Positions 1-11,107 of a stretch of 64,000 nt of DNA are shown piece after piece. The notes beneath the pieces are model-generated. The model had not been told where the DNA came from and ran no database searches. It saw nothing but the letters and a program-made list of their open reading frames with translations. A program made the position numbers and the translations under genes. Origin of the DNA: Pseudomonas parafulva (GTDB taxonomy: Bacteria; Pseudomonadota; Gammaproteobacteria; Pseudomonadales; Pseudomonadaceae); NCBI RefSeq assembly GCF_002021815.1, contig NZ_CP019952.1, positions 3,069,001-3,133,000 of the forward strand. Direction: 5' to 3'. Position 1 is the stretch's first letter; every line of letters begins with the position of its first letter.

Positions 1-39
1 GACTCCGGAACATTGCTGCTCTTTCCGGGGACCGCCCTC

Positions 40-1422
40 ATGCTCGACGACCTACGTTGGGACACCGACCTGATCCGCCGCTACGATCTGGCCGGCCCAC
101 GCTACACCTCCTACCCAACCGCCGTGCAACTGCACAGCGAAGTGGGCTCGTTCGACCTGCTGCACGCCCTGCGCGAAAGCCGGCGGGCCGTGCGCCCGTT
201 GTCGCTGTACGTGCATGTGCCGTTCTGCGCCAACATCTGCTACTACTGCGCATGCAACAAGGTCATCACCAAGGACCGGGCACGCGCTGCCCCCTACCTG
301 CAACGCCTGGAACAGGAAATCCAGCTGGTGGCTTGCCACATGGACAGCAGGCAACGTGTGGAGCAGCTGCACTTTGGCGGCGGCACCCCAACCTTCCTGA
401 GCCACGTAGAGCTGCGTCAACTGATGGCCACGCTGCGCCAGCACTTCAGCCTGCTCGATGACGATTCCGGCGACTATGGCATCGAAATCGACCCGCGCGA
501 GGCGGACTGGTCGACCATGGGCCTGCTGCGTGAGCTGGGCTTCAATCGCGTCAGCCTCGGCGTGCAGGACCTGGACCCGGCCGTGCAACGCGCCGTCAAC
601 CGCCTGCAGAGCCTGGAGCAGACGCGGACCTTGATCGAGGCGGCTCGCACCCTGCAGTTCCGCTCGGTGAACCTGGACCTGATCTACGGACTGCCGCGCC
701 AGACGCCCGAAGGGTTCGCCCGCACCGTTGAGGAAGTGATCCGCCTGCAGCCCGATCGCCTGTCGGTCTTCAACTACGCCCACCTGCCTGAACGGTTCAT
801 GCCGCAACGGCGCATCGAAGCCGGGGAGCTGCCCAGTGCAGCGGCCAAGCTGGACATGCTGCACGCCACCATCGAGCAACTGACCGCTGCCGGCTACCGC
901 TACATCGGCATGGACCACTTCGCCCTGCCCGATGACGAACTGGCCGTCGCCCAGGAGGAAGGCACGCTCCAGCGTAACTTCCAGGGCTACACCACCCATG
1001 GGCACTGCGACCTGATCGGCCTGGGCGTGTCGGCGATCAGCCAGATCGGCGATTTGTACTGCCAGAACAGCAGCGACCTCGCCACCTACCAGGACAGCCT
1101 GTCCAACGCCCAGCTCGCCACCCAGCGTGGCCTGCTGTGCACCCCCGACGACCGCCTGCGCCGGGCGGTCATCCAGCAGCTGATCTGCCACTTCGAGCTG
1201 GACTTCGAGCCGATCGAACAAGCATTCGCCGTCGATTTTCGTGGCTATTTCAACGACCTGTGGCCGGAGCTTCTGACCTTGCAGCGCGACGGCCTGATTC
1301 GCCTGGACGACAAGGGCATTCGGATCCTGCCGGCTGGGCGACTGCTGGCCCGCGCGGTGTGCATGGTCTTCGATGCCTACCTGGCCATGCACAATCGCCA
1401 ACGGTTCTCCCGTGTGATCTGA
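40..1422 (+). CDS. hemN: Oxygen-independent coproporphyrinogen III oxidase (HemN)
   Basis: HemN is a radical-SAM enzyme that decarboxylates coproporphyrinogen III to protoporphyrinogen IX in the cytoplasm without oxygen, so haem can be made in anoxia. The 460-residue protein carries the iron-sulfur motif C63-x3-C67-x2-C70-x-C72, followed by the GGGTP motif near residue 105 that is typical of this family, and a HemN C-terminal domain. ATG at 40 is preferred over the in-frame TTG at 13 because family members start with the MLD..RWDTDLI sequence. The next gene on the same strand is anr; in Pseudomonas hemN is a known Anr target, but any Anr box would lie before the window start. Confidence 0.95.
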   Translation: MLDDLRWDTDLIRRYDLAGPRYTSYPTAVQLHSEVGSFDLLHALRESRRAVRPLSLYVHVPFCANICYYCACNKVITKDRARAAPYLQRLEQEIQLVACHMDSRQRVEQLHFGGGTPTFLSHVELRQLMATLRQHFSLLDDDSGDYGIEIDPREADWSTMGLLRELGFNRVSLGVQDLDPAVQRAVNRLQSLEQTRTLIEAARTLQFRSVNLDLIYGLPRQTPEGFARTVEEVIRLQPDRLSVFNYAHLPERFMPQRRIEAGELPSAAAKLDMLHATIEQLTAAGYRYIGMDHFALPDDELAVAQEEGTLQRNFQGYTTHGHCDLIGLGVSAISQIGDLYCQNSSDLATYQDSLSNAQLATQRGLLCTPDDRLRRAVIQQLICHFELDFEPIEQAFAVDFRGYFNDLWPELLTLQRDGLIRLDDKGIRILPAGRLLARAVCMVFDAYLAMHNRQRFSRVI

Positions 1423-1600
1423 GCGAGACATTTGGCCGCACTCACCACGCCCCGGCCATGTGGCCCTTGGCACACAGGCGATCGGGCAATGCGCTGGCGG
1501 GTCTGACAGGTCATCCTGCTGGTCGCGGCCACTGGCCTACACCCTATGTCGTGGGTTACCCTTACGACTTATGTGTGCTTTCCCACAAGGATCGAGTCAA

Positions 1601-2335
1601 ATGTCCGAGCCAGTCAAACTGCGCCCACACAGCCAGGCCCATTGCAAGGATTGCAGCCTGGCCCCCCTGTGCCTGCCCCTTTCACTCAACCTGGAAGACA
1701 TGGACGCACTGGACGAAATCGTCAAGCGAGGTCGCCCTCTCAAGAAAGGCGAGTTCCTGTTCCGCCAGGGGGATAATTTTGGCTCGGTCTATGCCGTACG
1801 CTCCGGCGCCCTGAAAACGTTCAGCCTGAGCGACAGCGGCGAAGAGCAGATCACCGGTTTCCACCTGCCCAGCGAGCTGGTGGGCCTGTCCGGCATGGAC
1901 ACCGAGGCATACCCGGTGTCGGCCCAGGCCCAGGAAACCACATCCGTTTGCGAGATTCCGTTCGAGCGCCTGGATGAGCTGTCGGTGCAGTTGCCGCAGC
2001 TGCGTCGCCAGCTGATGCGCGTGATGAGCCGCGAAATTCGCGACGATCAGCAGATGATGCTGCTGCTGTCGAAGAAGACCGCCGATGAGCGCATCGCGAC
2101 GTTCCTGGTCAACCTGTCGGCGCGCTTTCGCGCCCGTGGTTATTCGGCCAACCAGTTCCGCCTGAGCATGTCGCGCAACGAGATGGGCAACTACCTGGGT
2201 CTGGCGGTGGAAACCGTGTCGCGCGTGTTCACCCGCTTCCAGCACAATGGCCTGCTGCGCGCCGAAGGCAAGGAAGTGCATATCCTCGACCCGATCCAGC
2301 TTTGCGCGCTGGCCGGTGGGGCAATGGAGGCCTGA
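1601..2335 (+). CDS. anr: Anaerobic global regulator Anr (FNR/CRP family)
   Basis: Anr is an oxygen-sensing transcription factor that dimerises on a [4Fe-4S] cluster when oxygen is low and binds TTGAT-N4-ATCAA sites. The 244-residue protein has the N-terminal cluster cysteines C15-x2-C18-x5-C24 plus C117, matching FNR spacing, then a cyclic-nucleotide-binding-like beta roll and a C-terminal winged helix with the FNR-type recognition sequence VETVSR. ATG at 1601 follows AAGG and gives the usual family start; a longer open frame to 1460 has no support. It lies 178 bp downstream of hemN. I saw no convincing Anr box in that gap, so autoregulation is not shown here. Confidence 0.95.
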   Translation: MSEPVKLRPHSQAHCKDCSLAPLCLPLSLNLEDMDALDEIVKRGRPLKKGEFLFRQGDNFGSVYAVRSGALKTFSLSDSGEEQITGFHLPSELVGLSGMDTEAYPVSAQAQETTSVCEIPFERLDELSVQLPQLRRQLMRVMSREIRDDQQMMLLLSKKTADERIATFLVNLSARFRARGYSANQFRLSMSRNEMGNYLGLAVETVSRVFTRFQHNGLLRAEGKEVHILDPIQLCALAGGAMEA

Positions 2336-2351
2336 GGGCTGCATTAGCAGG

Positions 2352-2357
2352 TATACT
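2352..2357 (+). promoter_or_regulatory. Possible -10 element of the apt promoter
   Basis: TATACT lies 32 bp before the apt start codon, in the short gap after anr. No good -35 hexamer is visible at 16-18 bp spacing, so this is a weak call. Confidence 0.3.
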
Positions 2358-2389
2358 GGGCCATTCGTTTTCCCAGGATACCTGCAACA

Positions 2390-2938
2390 ATGCACAGCGA
2401 CGCCTTCGACCTCAAAGCCCTGATCCGTCCGGTAGTGGACTTCCCCAAGCCGGGCGTGATCTTCCGCGACATCACCCCACTGTTCCAGTCGCCGCGCGGG
2501 CTGCGCTATGTAGCCGATCAGTTCATCGAGCGCTATGTCGAGGCCGAGTTCAGCCACATCGGCGCCATGGACGCACGTGGTTTTCTGATCGGTTCGATCA
2601 TCGCCCACCAGCTGAACAAACCCCTGATCCTGTTCCGCAAGCAAGGCAAGCTGCCCGCTGACGTGCTCAGCGAGGGGTACCAGACCGAGTACGGCGAAGC
2701 CTTCCTAGAAGTGCACGCCGACAGCCTGTGCGAGGGCGACTCGGTACTGATCTTCGACGACCTGATCGCCACCGGCGGTACGCTCCTGGCCGCCGCCAAC
2801 CTGGTGCGCCGTACGGGTGCGCAGGTGTTCGAGGCGGCAGCCATCATCGACCTCCCCGAACTGGACGGCTCGCGCCGCTTGCAGGCGGCGGGCGTACCGA
2901 CCTTCTGCCTGACCGAGTTTTCCCTCAGCGAGCGCTGA
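2390..2938 (+). CDS. apt: Adenine phosphoribosyltransferase
   Basis: Apt salvages adenine by joining it to PRPP to give AMP and pyrophosphate. The 182-residue protein has the type I phosphoribosyltransferase fold with the PRPP loop [13 protein letters not shown] at about residues 118-130 and the adenine-specific N-terminal segment [16 protein letters not shown] at about residues 18-33. Length and start match the family. It follows anr by 54 bp on the same strand and is convergent with recR. It is a salvage gene and shows none of the shared operators that mark the purine catabolic genes further downstream. Confidence 0.95.
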
Positions 2939-2941
2939 GGG
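2922..2941. terminator. Hairpin at the end of apt
   Basis: CCCTCAGCG and CGCTGAGGG form a 9-bp perfect stem with a two-base centre overlapping the apt stop codon, between convergent apt and recR. There is no T run on either side, so it may stop transcription only weakly or act as a stability hairpin. Confidence 0.4.
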
Positions 2942-3030
2942 GGGACGGATGGGCGGCGATGGGGTTCAGGATCAACTTCGCCGCTGGAAGCCCTCTGTCA
3001 CGGCACTGCCAGTCGAACCCGATCGCTGCC

Positions 3031-3633
3031 TCAGAGCGAAATAGGACGACGCCCTGCAAAAGCATGGGCCAGCGTGCCGCCGTCCACCAGCTCCAGCTCG
3101 CCGCCCAAGGGCACGCCATGGGCGATACGCGAGGCGACCAGACCCTTTTCAGCCAGCAACTGGGCAATGTAGTGCGCCGTGGCTTCACCTTCCACCGTGG
3201 GGTTGGTGGCAAGAATGACTTCGGTGAAGGTGCCCTGCTCCTGGATGCGTGCCATCAGCTGGGGAATGCCGATCGCCTCCGGGCCCAGTCCGTCGAGCGG
3301 CGACAGATGCCCCTTGAGCACGAAATAACGCCCGCGATAGCCAGCCTGCTCGACGGCATAGACATCCGTCGGGCCTTCGACCACGCACAGTTGCGTGTCG
3401 TCACGCCGTGGGTCGGCACACTGGGGGCAGAGGTCCTGTTCGGTCAGGGTGCGGCATTGACGGCAATGTCCTACCCCTTCCATGGCCTGGGTCAGCGCCT
3501 GGGCGAGCCGCAGCCCCCCGCTGCGGTCACGCTCCAGCAATTGCAGGGCCATGCGCTGTGCCGTTTTCTGGCCAACGCCGGGCAGAATGCGCAAGCCGTC
3601 GATCAGCTGGCGGATGAGAGGACTGAAGCTCAT
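3031..3633 (-). CDS. recR: Recombination mediator protein RecR
   Basis: RecR works with RecF and RecO to load RecA on gapped DNA. The 200-residue protein shows an N-terminal helix-hairpin-helix ([20 protein letters not shown], about residues 11-30), a four-cysteine zinc finger (CRQC...CPQC, about residues 57-72) and a Toprim domain with the [13 protein letters not shown] segment near residue 83. ATG at 3633 was chosen because it gives the family start [14 protein letters not shown]; the open frame runs back to 3693 without support. It is the last gene of the dnaX-ybaB-recR set, but a clear terminator-like hairpin separates it from ybaB. Confidence 0.95.
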   Translation of the reverse strand: MSFSPLIRQLIDGLRILPGVGQKTAQRMALQLLERDRSGGLRLAQALTQAMEGVGHCRQCRTLTEQDLCPQCADPRRDDTQLCVVEGPTDVYAVEQAGYRGRYFVLKGHLSPLDGLGPEAIGIPQLMARIQEQGTFTEVILATNPTVEGEATAHYIAQLLAEKGLVASRIAHGVPLGGELELVDGGTLAHAFAGRRPISL

Positions 3634-3710
3634 GGGAAACGCCTGACAAGTCATTAAGAGGCGGTTTATACCCACCATGGGGAGTGGCGTCAAATCGGCA
3701 CGGCGGCCAT

Positions 3711-3741
3711 AAAAAAACCGCCGCTGTTACCAGCGACGGTT
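3711..3741 (-). terminator. Rho-independent terminator between ybaB and recR
   Basis: On the minus strand, AACCG-T-CGCTG and CAGCG-G-CGGTT pair around a GTAA loop and are followed directly by TTTTTTT. This is a textbook intrinsic terminator placed inside the dnaX-ybaB-recR series, so recR would be partly uncoupled from dnaX-ybaB transcription. Confidence 0.8.
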
Positions 3742-3758
3742 CGTCGGCACGCAAATGC

Positions 3759-4094
3759 TCAGAACGGCATCTTGAAGCCTGGCGGCAGTTGCATGCCAGC
3801 GGTCATGCCGCCCATCTTTTCCTGGCTGCTCTGTTCGATCTTGCGCACGGCATCGTTCAGGGCTGCAGCGATCAGGTCTTCGAGCACTTCCTTGTCGTCT
3901 TCTTCGGTCGACATCAGGCTCTGGTCGATGCTCACGCGCTTGACGTCGTGGCGGCCGGTCATCACCACGCTGACCAGACCACCGCCGGACTGGCCGGTGA
4001 CTTCTGCGTTGGCCAGCTCTTCCTGCATTTTCTGCATCTTTTCCTGCATCTGCTGGGCCTGCTTCATCAGGCCGGCCATGCCACCTTTCATCAT
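3759..4094 (-). CDS. ybaB: YbaB/EbfC family nucleoid-associated protein
   Basis: This 111-residue protein belongs to the YbaB/EbfC family, small dimeric DNA-binding proteins associated with the nucleoid. The N-terminus is rich in methionine, glutamine and lysine ([20 protein letters not shown]) and forms the family's long helix, followed by the conserved [10 protein letters not shown] segment near residues 33-42. It lies between dnaX and recR, an arrangement conserved in many bacteria, which suggests a link to replication or repair, although its exact job is not settled. The start gives the standard family length. Confidence 0.93.
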   Translation of the reverse strand: MMKGGMAGLMKQAQQMQEKMQKMQEELANAEVTGQSGGGLVSVVMTGRHDVKRVSIDQSLMSTEEDDKEVLEDLIAAALNDAVRKIEQSSQEKMGGMTAGMQLPPGFKMPF

Positions 4095-4120
4095 GGGGAA
4101 TACCTCGATTGGGTCATGTG

Positions 4121-4148
4121 ATGCGGCCTGGCGCTAGGCTGGCCGCAT
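4121..4148. other. Hairpin between dnaX and ybaB
   Basis: ATGCGGCC and GGCCGCAT form a perfect 8-bp stem around a 12-base loop in the 63-bp gap. There is no T run, so it is more likely a processing or stability element than a terminator. Confidence 0.4.
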
Positions 4149-4157
4149 GGTTATCCG

Positions 4158-6206
4158 TTACTGGCCCTGACTGGCCAGGGCCTCTACAGGCTCAATAGTA
4201 TCGTGCCGCACCTTGGCGCCAAACAGCTTGATCATCTGCTGGATCAGCGGGTCGTGCTCGATTGACGCCTCGGCTTCATGCTGGCGTTCAAGGCGCTTGC
4301 GGGCCGCGGCCTGGGCTGGCGTTTCCTGTTCGGGCCGAATCAGCTCGATGCGCAGGTTCAACGTACGCCCCAGGTGCTGGTTGAGCGCCTCGTTCAGGCG
4401 CCTTTGCTGGGTGGCGTTGAACAACGCGCCTTGCCCCGGGTCCAGGTGCAGGAGCCAGTCATCACCGTCGGCGGCGATCAACGTGCAGTTGGCCGCGATG
4501 TTGCCTGTCATACCAGAGACAGGCAACTGCGGGAACAATTCCAGCCACTGCAAGGCTAGCCCGGTCGCCGGCTTGGCAGCGGGCAGCGGCTCGGCGGCGG
4601 CCTGGGGTTGTTCCTGGACGTGCTCGGCCAGCTCATCGAGGTAGCTGAAGCCCACCGGATCGCTTTCGCCAGCATAGTAGTCTTCGTCGAGCGGCGGCTC
4701 ATCGTCGCGGTCCATGCCCACCGACGCGTACGCACCTGGATCGAACGGGGGTACGTCATCGTGGGCTGGCGCCTGTTGGGCAGGCGCAGGTTTTGCAGCA
4801 ACGGGTGCTGGGGCCGGCTGGGGCTCCGGCACGGCCGGTGCGGCAGGCTCTTCCCATGGCAGATCGACAACCGGCGCAATGGGCTCAGGCACCGAGATGG
4901 CGGAGATTTCCGCCTCGAGTTCGCGGTCACGCTCAGCTTCGGGTTCATGGTCGGCCGTTGCTGGTGCAGGCACCTCGATCACGGGCGCTGACGGCGCCGA
5001 CGCAACCGGTTCGCTTACCGGTTGGGCAACCGCTGCCGGGGGCGCCACCGGCTCGACGGAATCAGCTGTGGCCTGGCTGATCCCCACTGGCTTTAGCACC
5101 GGCCTCGGGGCCCCGTCCGCATCGGCCGGGCGGAACGCCAGCATGCGCAGCAGTACCATTTCGAAGCCACCACGCGGGTCGGGCGCCAAGGGCAGGTCAC
5201 GCCGCCCTATCAGGCCCATCTGGTAATAGAACTGTACGTCTTCGGCCGGCAAGGCAGCAGCCAGGGCCAGCACGCGCTCCCGGTCACCCTGGCCGTTGTC
5301 CACCGCCTCGGGCAAGGCCTGGGCGATGGCCACGCGGTGCAGCACGTTGAGCATTTCGGCCAGCACCCCGGCCCAGTCCGGGCCCTGCTCGGCCAGGTTG
5401 CGCACGGCTTCGAGCAGTGCGCGTGCATCCCCTTCGAGCAATGCCTGCAGCACCCCGTACACCTGGCCGTGGTCCAGGCTGCCGAGCATGGCGCGCACAT
5501 CGGCAGCCAGCACCTTGCCTTCACCGAAGGCAATGGCCTGGTCGGTCAGGCTCATGGCATCGCGCATCGAGCCGTCGGCCGCACGGCCGAGCAACCACAG
5601 CGCATCGGCTTCGAACGGCACGTTCTCGGCCTCGAGCACGTGGCTCAGGTGCTCGACCACACGCTCCGGGCTCATGTTCTTCAAGGAGAACTGAAGGCAG
5701 CGCGAAAGAATGGTAGCCGGCAGTTTCTGCGGGTCGGTGGTGGCGAGGATGAACTTGACGTAGGGCGGTGGTTCTTCCAGCGTCTTGAGCAACGCGTTGA
5801 AGGAATGGGTCGAGAGCATGTGCACTTCGTCGATCAGGTAGACCTTGAAGCGACCACGGCTCGGCGCGTACTGGACATTGTCCAGCAGCTCGCGGGTATC
5901 CTCGACCTTGGTACGGCTGGCGGCGTCGATCTCGATCAGGTCGACGAAACGCCCTTCATCGATTTCCCGGCAGACCGAGCAGGTACCGCAGGGCGTGGAG
6001 GTGATACCGGTTTCGCAGTTCAGGCATTTGGCGATGATGCGCGCGATGGTAGTCTTGCCTACGCCGCGCGTGCCGGTGAACAGGTAGGCATGGTGCAGGC
6101 GCTGGTTGTCCAGCGCGTTGATCAAGGCCTTGAGCACATGGGCCTGGCCGACCATTTCGCGAAACGAGCGCGGACGCCATTTACGTGCAAGAACCTGATA
6201 ACTCAT
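4158..6206 (-). CDS. dnaX: DNA polymerase III subunit tau (and possibly gamma)
   Basis: DnaX is the AAA+ clamp-loader subunit of DNA polymerase III. The 682-residue protein has Walker A GTRGVGKTT at about residues 45-53, a four-cysteine zinc module (CLNC...CGTCSVC, about 64-79), Walker B region LIDEVHML near 124-131 and a sensor 1 region after it. A proline/alanine-rich linker covers roughly residues 365-520, followed by the tau C-terminal domain that contacts the polymerase. No run of six or more A is visible in the coding strand, so the E. coli type of slippery heptamer that makes gamma is absent. It heads the dnaX-ybaB-recR series. Confidence 0.95.
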   Translation of the reverse strand: MSYQVLARKWRPRSFREMVGQAHVLKALINALDNQRLHHAYLFTGTRGVGKTTIARIIAKCLNCETGITSTPCGTCSVCREIDEGRFVDLIEIDAASRTKVEDTRELLDNVQYAPSRGRFKVYLIDEVHMLSTHSFNALLKTLEEPPPYVKFILATTDPQKLPATILSRCLQFSLKNMSPERVVEHLSHVLEAENVPFEADALWLLGRAADGSMRDAMSLTDQAIAFGEGKVLAADVRAMLGSLDHGQVYGVLQALLEGDARALLEAVRNLAEQGPDWAGVLAEMLNVLHRVAIAQALPEAVDNGQGDRERVLALAAALPAEDVQFYYQMGLIGRRDLPLAPDPRGGFEMVLLRMLAFRPADADGAPRPVLKPVGISQATADSVEPVAPPAAVAQPVSEPVASAPSAPVIEVPAPATADHEPEAERDRELEAEISAISVPEPIAPVVDLPWEEPAAPAVPEPQPAPAPVAAKPAPAQQAPAHDDVPPFDPGAYASVGMDRDDEPPLDEDYYAGESDPVGFSYLDELAEHVQEQPQAAAEPLPAAKPATGLALQWLELFPQLPVSGMTGNIAANCTLIAADGDDWLLHLDPGQGALFNATQQRRLNEALNQHLGRTLNLRIELIRPEQETPAQAAARKRLERQHEAEASIEHDPLIQQMIKLFGAKVRHDTIEPVEALASQGQ

Positions 6207-6325
6207 CGAAAAACCATCGTAGCCTGATCGAGCGGAAGAGCGCTAATGCTAGCGGAGCGGGGGCAAAATTGCACTGCCTGACTGGCCGGGCGCGACGATG
6301 GACAGCGGATCATGGAGGACCTGCG

Positions 6326-7084
6326 GTGCGGACCCTGCTGACTTTGCTTCTTTTCTGGTCGGCTCACAGCCTGGCTGAACAGCCGGTACTGCGTTTTTCG
6401 GTGGCCGAGAGCTGGAGCATGCCGCTGATTCGCATCGAGAACGGCCAGCCGGTCGAGGGCCTGTTGTTCGATGTGATGCAGGCGGCCGCCGAGCAAGCCG
6501 GTGTACGCGCCGAATATCATGTAATGGCTCGAATGCGCCTCGAGGAGGCGATGAACCAGGGTGATATCGATGTACGTTGCTATGTCAGCGATCAGTGGCT
6601 GATGGCGCGGCCGAAGGACTTCATCTGGAGCGTGCCGCTGATTCACCAGCGCGATGTGCTGGTAGGCCGCATAGGCGAAGGCGGCCCGATTTCGCCGCAA
6701 CGGTTGTCACCCCAGCCCATCGGCACCGTCCTGGGCTACACCTACACCACGCTTGAACCCCTGCTGGCGGCACACCGCCTTTACCGGGAGGATAGCCGCA
6801 GCCAGGAGCTGGCCCTGCAGAAGCTGCAAGCGGGACGGTACCGCTATGCCGTCAGCAACCAACTGTCACTGCGGTGGTTCAATCACCAGCGCCATGCGCA
6901 ACTGCAGCCACTGGCGGTGCTGGACGAACAGGACCTGGGCTGCCTGGTACGCAACGACCCTGACATCCCCGCCCAAGCGCTTCTGCGCGCATTGGTGCGC
7001 CTCAAGCAGAGCGGGGAGATGGAGCGCTTGCTGCAACGCTACGGCAGCACCGAAGAGCCCCAACCCGCCGGGACGGGCACCTGA
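6326..7084 (+). CDS. Periplasmic solute-binding protein (amino-acid ABC type, family 3-like)
   Basis: This 252-residue protein begins with a signal peptide (MRTLLTLLLFWSAHSLAEQ) and continues as a small periplasmic binding protein of the amino-acid SBP type, with the familiar opening LRFSVAESWSMPLIRIENGQ and a two-lobed layout. GTG at 6326 was chosen because GGAGG lies 8 bases upstream and it places the signal peptide at the N-terminus; the open frame to 6185 overlaps the dnaX promoter region. No permease or ATPase gene accompanies it, so it may be an orphan binding protein or a sensor-like protein. The ligand cannot be read from sequence. It is convergent with the next gene, only 3 bp away. 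Confidence 0.8.
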   Translation: MRTLLTLLLFWSAHSLAEQPVLRFSVAESWSMPLIRIENGQPVEGLLFDVMQAAAEQAGVRAEYHVMARMRLEEAMNQGDIDVRCYVSDQWLMARPKDFIWSVPLIHQRDVLVGRIGEGGPISPQRLSPQPIGTVLGYTYTTLEPLLAAHRLYREDSRSQELALQKLQAGRYRYAVSNQLSLRWFNHQRHAQLQPLAVLDEQDLGCLVRNDPDIPAQALLRALVRLKQSGEMERLLQRYGSTEEPQPAGTGT

Positions 7085-7087
7085 CGC

Positions 7088-7567
7088 CTACAGCGCCAAG
7101 GCCGTCACGTACATCCCGATACCGAATACCAGGTGATTCACCAGGCTCTTGAACCGCGCGCGCCAGGGGCTGGGCGTGCGTGAAGCAAAAAAGCCCATGC
7201 CCATGGCAGGCTGCATCAGGCACAGGGGCGCCAGTACCGTACCTGCGCCCACAGCCAATGCCGGCCACAGGGTCGGGGCGCTCAGCCAGGGAGTGCCCGC
7301 CGTGATGACCAGCAGCATCGCGAACGCCACGCCAATGACGTAGTGCAGCGTCCAGCCCAAGATCCGCTCATGCTTGATGGGCGGGGCCTGACGGATTGCC
7401 TGGTGGCGCCAGCGCCCTCGCAGTGCATGCCCCGCCCAGCGACCCACCAAGGCGTAATCGAGCGTGCTAACGCCCAGGCGCCTGGAGACCGCCGACCAGC
7501 CGTCCATGACCAGTGTGGCCCCGACGCCGATGCCTATTGCTGCAATCCACTGTTCGCTGATGCCCAT
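7088..7567 (-). CDS. DUF2938 family membrane protein
   Basis: This 159-residue protein has about four hydrophobic segments (near residues 8-22, 70-90, 95-118 and 138-158) and matches the DUF2938 pattern, including the conserved WAGHALRGRWRH and LGWTLHYVIGVAFA stretches. The function of the family is not known to me. ATG at 7567 is preceded by GAGGGAG, better than the upstream in-frame ATG at 7615. It is divergently transcribed from a MerR regulator, and its promoter has the 19-bp spacer with a central dyad that MerR proteins activate, so it is very probably the target gene of that regulator. Confidence 0.8.
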   Translation of the reverse strand: MGISEQWIAAIGIGVGATLVMDGWSAVSRRLGVSTLDYALVGRWAGHALRGRWRHQAIRQAPPIKHERILGWTLHYVIGVAFAMLLVITAGTPWLSAPTLWPALAVGAGTVLAPLCLMQPAMGMGFFASRTPSPWRARFKSLVNHLVFGIGMYVTALAL

Positions 7568-7606
7568 GACGCTCCCTCTGATTTGACGTTGTCGGATTCG
7601 CCGGTC

Positions 7607-7637
7607 AGCATGCAAGTTGAAGTCAACTTCAAGTCAA
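7607..7637 (-). promoter_or_regulatory. MerR-type promoter with 19-bp spacer driving the DUF2938 gene
   Basis: On the minus strand, TTGACT (-35, at 7637-7632) and CATGCT (-10, at 7612-7607) are 19 bp apart. The spacer contains the dyad TTGAAGT-TG-ACTTCAA (plus-strand 7617-7632), a perfect 7-bp inverted repeat. An overlong spacer filled by a dyad is the hallmark of MerR-activated promoters. Confidence 0.75.
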
Positions 7638-7647
7638 GGGCTTGTAC

Positions 7648-8064
7648 ATGGACATTGCAGATGTGGCGAGACGCACGGGCGTGCCGTCTTCGACGCTGCG
7701 TTATTACCAGAAGAAGGGACTGCTCACGGCGCGTGGCGAGCCCGGCCAACGCCGGCAGTTTTCGGCTGACGTGGCGCAAAGGCTCGCATTGATAGCGCTG
7801 GGCCAGTCCGCCGGTTTTTCGCTGGACGAAATCAGCACCCTGCTGGTGGACATGAAGGTCGACCGGGCGCAGCTGCTGGCGAAGGCCGATGAGCTCGACA
7901 GCCGGATCAAGACGTTGCAGGCCATGAGCAAAGGCTTGCGCCACGCGGCTGAGTGCCCTGCCGACGATCATCTGGCTTGCCCGAGGTTTCGCCGGTTGAT
8001 GGCAGTGGCCTCAGCGAGGTCAGCACGCATGAAAGTATCGAGCCGCTCTGTGAAGGCCGGGTAG
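7648..8064 (+). CDS. MerR family transcriptional regulator
   Basis: This 138-residue protein has an N-terminal MerR winged helix (DIADVARRTGVPSSTLRYYQ, residues 2-21), a coiled-coil dimerisation helix (about 78-105) and a short effector tail with two cysteines in ECPADDHLACPRF near residues 110-122. ATG at 7648 is used; the TTG two codons earlier is less likely. The tail cysteines suggest metal or redox sensing, but the exact signal is not recognisable. It lies back to back with the DUF2938 gene and the shared 80-bp gap holds a classic MerR operator, so it most likely controls that gene and itself. Confidence 0.88.
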   Translation: MDIADVARRTGVPSSTLRYYQKKGLLTARGEPGQRRQFSADVAQRLALIALGQSAGFSLDEISTLLVDMKVDRAQLLAKADELDSRIKTLQAMSKGLRHAAECPADDHLACPRFRRLMAVASARSARMKVSSRSVKAG

Positions 8065-8236
8065 AAACGCGGTAGTGTGCGCAGCGCCATAGCCAATTGC
8101 CTCAGGGGCGTGAACGGGCTGCGCTTACAACAAAAACCGAAACGCCTTGGCGCATTGTGGCAAAGGCCGACAGATTTTCGTGTGCAGTCTGAGTGACCAA
8201 GCGCTTGGCCTTTTAGAATTTAAGGCCTGAAATGGA

Positions 8237-8346
8237 GGCGGCCCCGCCAGCCACACCCCGGCACTCGATGTTCCCGCTATGGCTGCTCCCTTCCGGGCCT
8301 GACCAGGTTAACGGGTAATCAATGCGGGAGGACCGACAGGGCCACC
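8237..8346 (-). ncRNA. ffs: Bacterial small signal recognition particle RNA (4.5S RNA)
   Basis: Read on the minus strand, this stretch contains the universally conserved SRP helix 8 region CAGGCCCGGAAGGGAGCAGCC, whose GGAA tetraloop and flanking internal loops bind Ffh. The 5' end GGTGGCCC pairs with the 3' end GGGCCGCC to close the rod, giving about 110 nt, the size of gammaproteobacterial 4.5S RNA. With Ffh it targets nascent membrane proteins to FtsY at the inner membrane. The ends are set from the terminal pairing and may be off by a few bases. Confidence 0.93.
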
Positions 8347-8378
8347 ACTACATGTCTCGCTGAACAGCGAGTGGCGCC

Positions 8379-8406
8379 ATTGTACCGGTCCTGAGCCCAG
8401 ATACAA
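8379..8406 (-). promoter_or_regulatory. Sigma-70 promoter of ffs
   Basis: On the minus strand, TTGTAT (-35) and TACAAT (-10) lie 16 bp apart. Transcription would begin about 25 bases before the mature 5' end, leaving a leader with the hairpin TCGCTG-TT-CAGCGA, as expected for an RNase P-processed 4.5S precursor. Confidence 0.7.
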
Positions 8407-8418
8407 CCTCTGCAGCAG

Positions 8419-8444
8419 AAAAAGTCATCATTTCTCAATGACTT
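8419..8444 (-). terminator. Intrinsic terminator downstream of ligA
   Basis: On the minus strand AAGTCAT and ATGACTT form a 7-bp stem with a 9-base loop, followed by a run of five T. It lies between the ligA stop and the ffs promoter and would insulate ffs. Confidence 0.5.
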
Positions 8445-8552
8445 GTCTGGCTAGCGCGCGCCACGCGGTCAAACACCTCGCCAGCCACCCCCGCACGCCA
8501 AGATGGCCAAGTGCCGACAATCACGCACCGGGCCAACACGGCTCCAGGGTTA

Positions 8553-10943
<2,391 letters not shown>

Positions 10944-10964
10944 TCATCGCCTTGTGCCTTAGGC

Positions 10965-11032
10965 AGCGAGCCCGCTCCACAGGTTCGCCACAGCCTTCAA
11001 AGGCTGCGGTGAAACCGTGAAGCGGGCTCGCT
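10965..11032. repeat. Long inverted repeat between zipA and ligA
   Basis: AGCGAGCCCGCT and AGCGGGCTCGCT form a perfect 12-bp outer stem, and the intervening bases hold a second stem, CCACAGCCT with AGGCTGCGG. This composite cruciform resembles P. putida REP-type intergenic palindromes that contain AGCGGGCT cores. There is no T run. Confidence 0.6.
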
Positions 11033-11107
11033 TGCCGAAAGCCGAGTCGATGAGCAAGAGGCCTGAACCGACCAGCACGCCCCGAGGCTGCTCTTCGTCT
11101 GGATTTA

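Larger units (their letters stand above)
8065..8552. other. Intergenic region holding the SRP RNA gene
   Basis: Between the merR stop and the ligA stop the only genes seen are the 4.5S RNA and its control signals. The first 170 bp hold no convincing open frame; an imperfect palindrome of GGCCTT and AAGGCC at about 8209-8227 lies just past the RNA 3' end and could act as its terminator, though no T run follows on the minus strand. Confidence 0.6.

Noticed and set aside
52..1473. A long open frame antisense to hemN
   Set aside because: hemN on the plus strand has all radical-SAM motifs; the antisense frame is a codon-bias artefact.
1423..1600. A search for an Anr box (TTGAT-N4-ATCAA) upstream of anr
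   Set aside because: No site with acceptable match was found, so no autoregulation is claimed.
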